NCBI GenBank assembly: GCA_015486785.1
Contig: WFQZ01000136.1
Location: forward strand, 1-6,090
DNA length: 6,090 nucleotides
Direction: 5' to 3'
DNA from: Thermoflexales bacterium
GTDB taxonomy: Bacteria > Chloroflexota > Anaerolineae > B4-G1 > SLSP01
A program made the translations under genes and the position numbers. This document shows, piece by piece, positions 6,061 through 6,090 of the stretch; the first letter of the stretch is position 1, and every line of letters begins with the position of its first letter. Below the pieces are notes generated by a model, which saw nothing but the letters and a program-made list of their open reading frames with translations, ran no database searches and was not told the DNA's origin.

Positions 6061-6090
6061 CTTCTTTTCCTCCTCGTAACTTTGCACCTC
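5767..6090 (-). CDS. Rpn-like recombination-promoting nuclease/putative transposase, C-terminal part (copy B, 5' end outside window)
   Basis: The frame is open to the window edge and begins E-V-Q-S-Y-E-E-E-K-K before MTYITSVERIG, the same context as in copy A. The GTG at 6087 is therefore an internal Val codon and the gene continues beyond 6090. Family members have an N-terminal PD-(D/E)XK-type nuclease domain that acts on DNA; that part is not in the window, so catalytic competence cannot be judged. Visible here are six G-x-x-x tetrads (GYKM, GMQE, GLQK, GVQE, GLRE, GLWK), two fewer than in copy A, then LMPLVKQVQ, SVDEIR and the end DAHPAA. Family assignment rests on the FRFIDWL linker seen in copy A and on the characteristic SVERIG-plus-tetrad tail. 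I am fairly sure of the family and unsure of the activity. Confidence 0.75.
   Translation of the reverse strand, partial: EVQSYEEEKKMTYITSVERIGIEEGYKMGMQEGLQKGVQEGLREGLWKAIELGLEMKFGVEGVRLMPLVKQVQDVTTLQTIYERLKTAQSVDEIRYLLQPPDAHPAA
5947..6018 (-). repeat. Tetrapeptide (12-nt) repeat block, six units
   Basis: The matching block in copy B has six G-x-x-x tetrads. It lacks two units (GLQQ-GLQK in one alignment) relative to copy A, a clean 24-nt length change. Confidence 0.8.
6069..6075 (-). promoter_or_regulatory. Internal Shine-Dalgarno within copy B
   Basis: GAGGAGG, 8 nt before the in-frame ATG at 6060. The stretch from the Ser-Tyr codons through ATG-ACG-TA is identical base for base to copy A for 29 nt, with silent changes immediately outside it on both sides. 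Confidence 0.45.

Larger units (their letters stand above)
5780..6090 (-). repeat. Direct repeat, upstream unit (copy B)
   Basis: Partner of 5335-5669 in the same orientation. Differences in the half containing the start and tetrads are silent. Those near the 3' end of the gene change amino acids. The unit is cut by the window edge. Confidence 0.9.

Noticed and set aside
5328..6090. An insertion sequence bounded by terminal inverted repeats
   Set aside because: No inverted repeats or target-site duplications are visible in the window. The family name 'putative transposase' alone does not show a mobile element here.

Overview
This window is moderately GC-rich bacterial DNA. It holds two convergent gene blocks separated by a shared hairpin terminator. 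No species can be read from it. The combination of a CUT1-type sugar ABC transporter, a secreted protein mixing lamin-tail, DUF11-like and phospholipase-D modules, and Rpn/COG5464-like proteins with G-x-x-x tetrad repeats is one I associate with Chloroflexota (Anaerolineae/Chloroflexia). That placement is inference.

Left block, + strand (1-1534): the 3' part of a MalF-type sugar ABC permease, followed by a complete MalG-type permease. The two reading frames overlap by 11 nt. They form the membrane channel of a carbohydrate importer whose binding protein, if it follows the usual order, lies upstream of the window. A bidirectional terminator (about 1541-1579) closes the block and also serves the gene arriving from the right.

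Middle, - strand (5317-1589): one gene for a 1242-residue exported protein. In order it carries a signal peptide, lamin-tail-like domain 1, two DUF11-like repeats, a degenerate lamin-tail-like domain 2, a PLD/HKD domain with an intact HxK(x4)D motif, a second PLD domain whose motif Asp is Asn, a proline-rich linker, and lamin-tail-like domain 3.

Right block, - strand (6090-5328): two tandem copies of the C-terminal part of an Rpn/PD-(D/E)XK-transposase-like protein. The upstream copy (B) runs off the window. The downstream copy (A) has lost its N-terminal nuclease region, and its coding similarity starts at the stop codon of B. In both copies the same internal ATG sits 8 nt after a GAGGAGG Shine-Dalgarno sequence. 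For A this is the only ATG, GTG or TTG start in its open frame, so A can be made only as a free-standing C-terminal domain of 103 aa. Across the first 52 comparable codons the copies differ by 12 synonymous and no amino-acid-changing substitutions, apart from an in-frame 8-residue indel. A has therefore been under constraint for most of its history. This resembles the gene-within-gene arrangement described for E. coli rpn genes, where an internally started C-terminal protein restrains the toxic full-length nuclease. Here the small protein may have become a separate gene. The stop codon of A overlaps the Shine-Dalgarno of the PLD gene, so A and the PLD gene may be translated in a coupled way.
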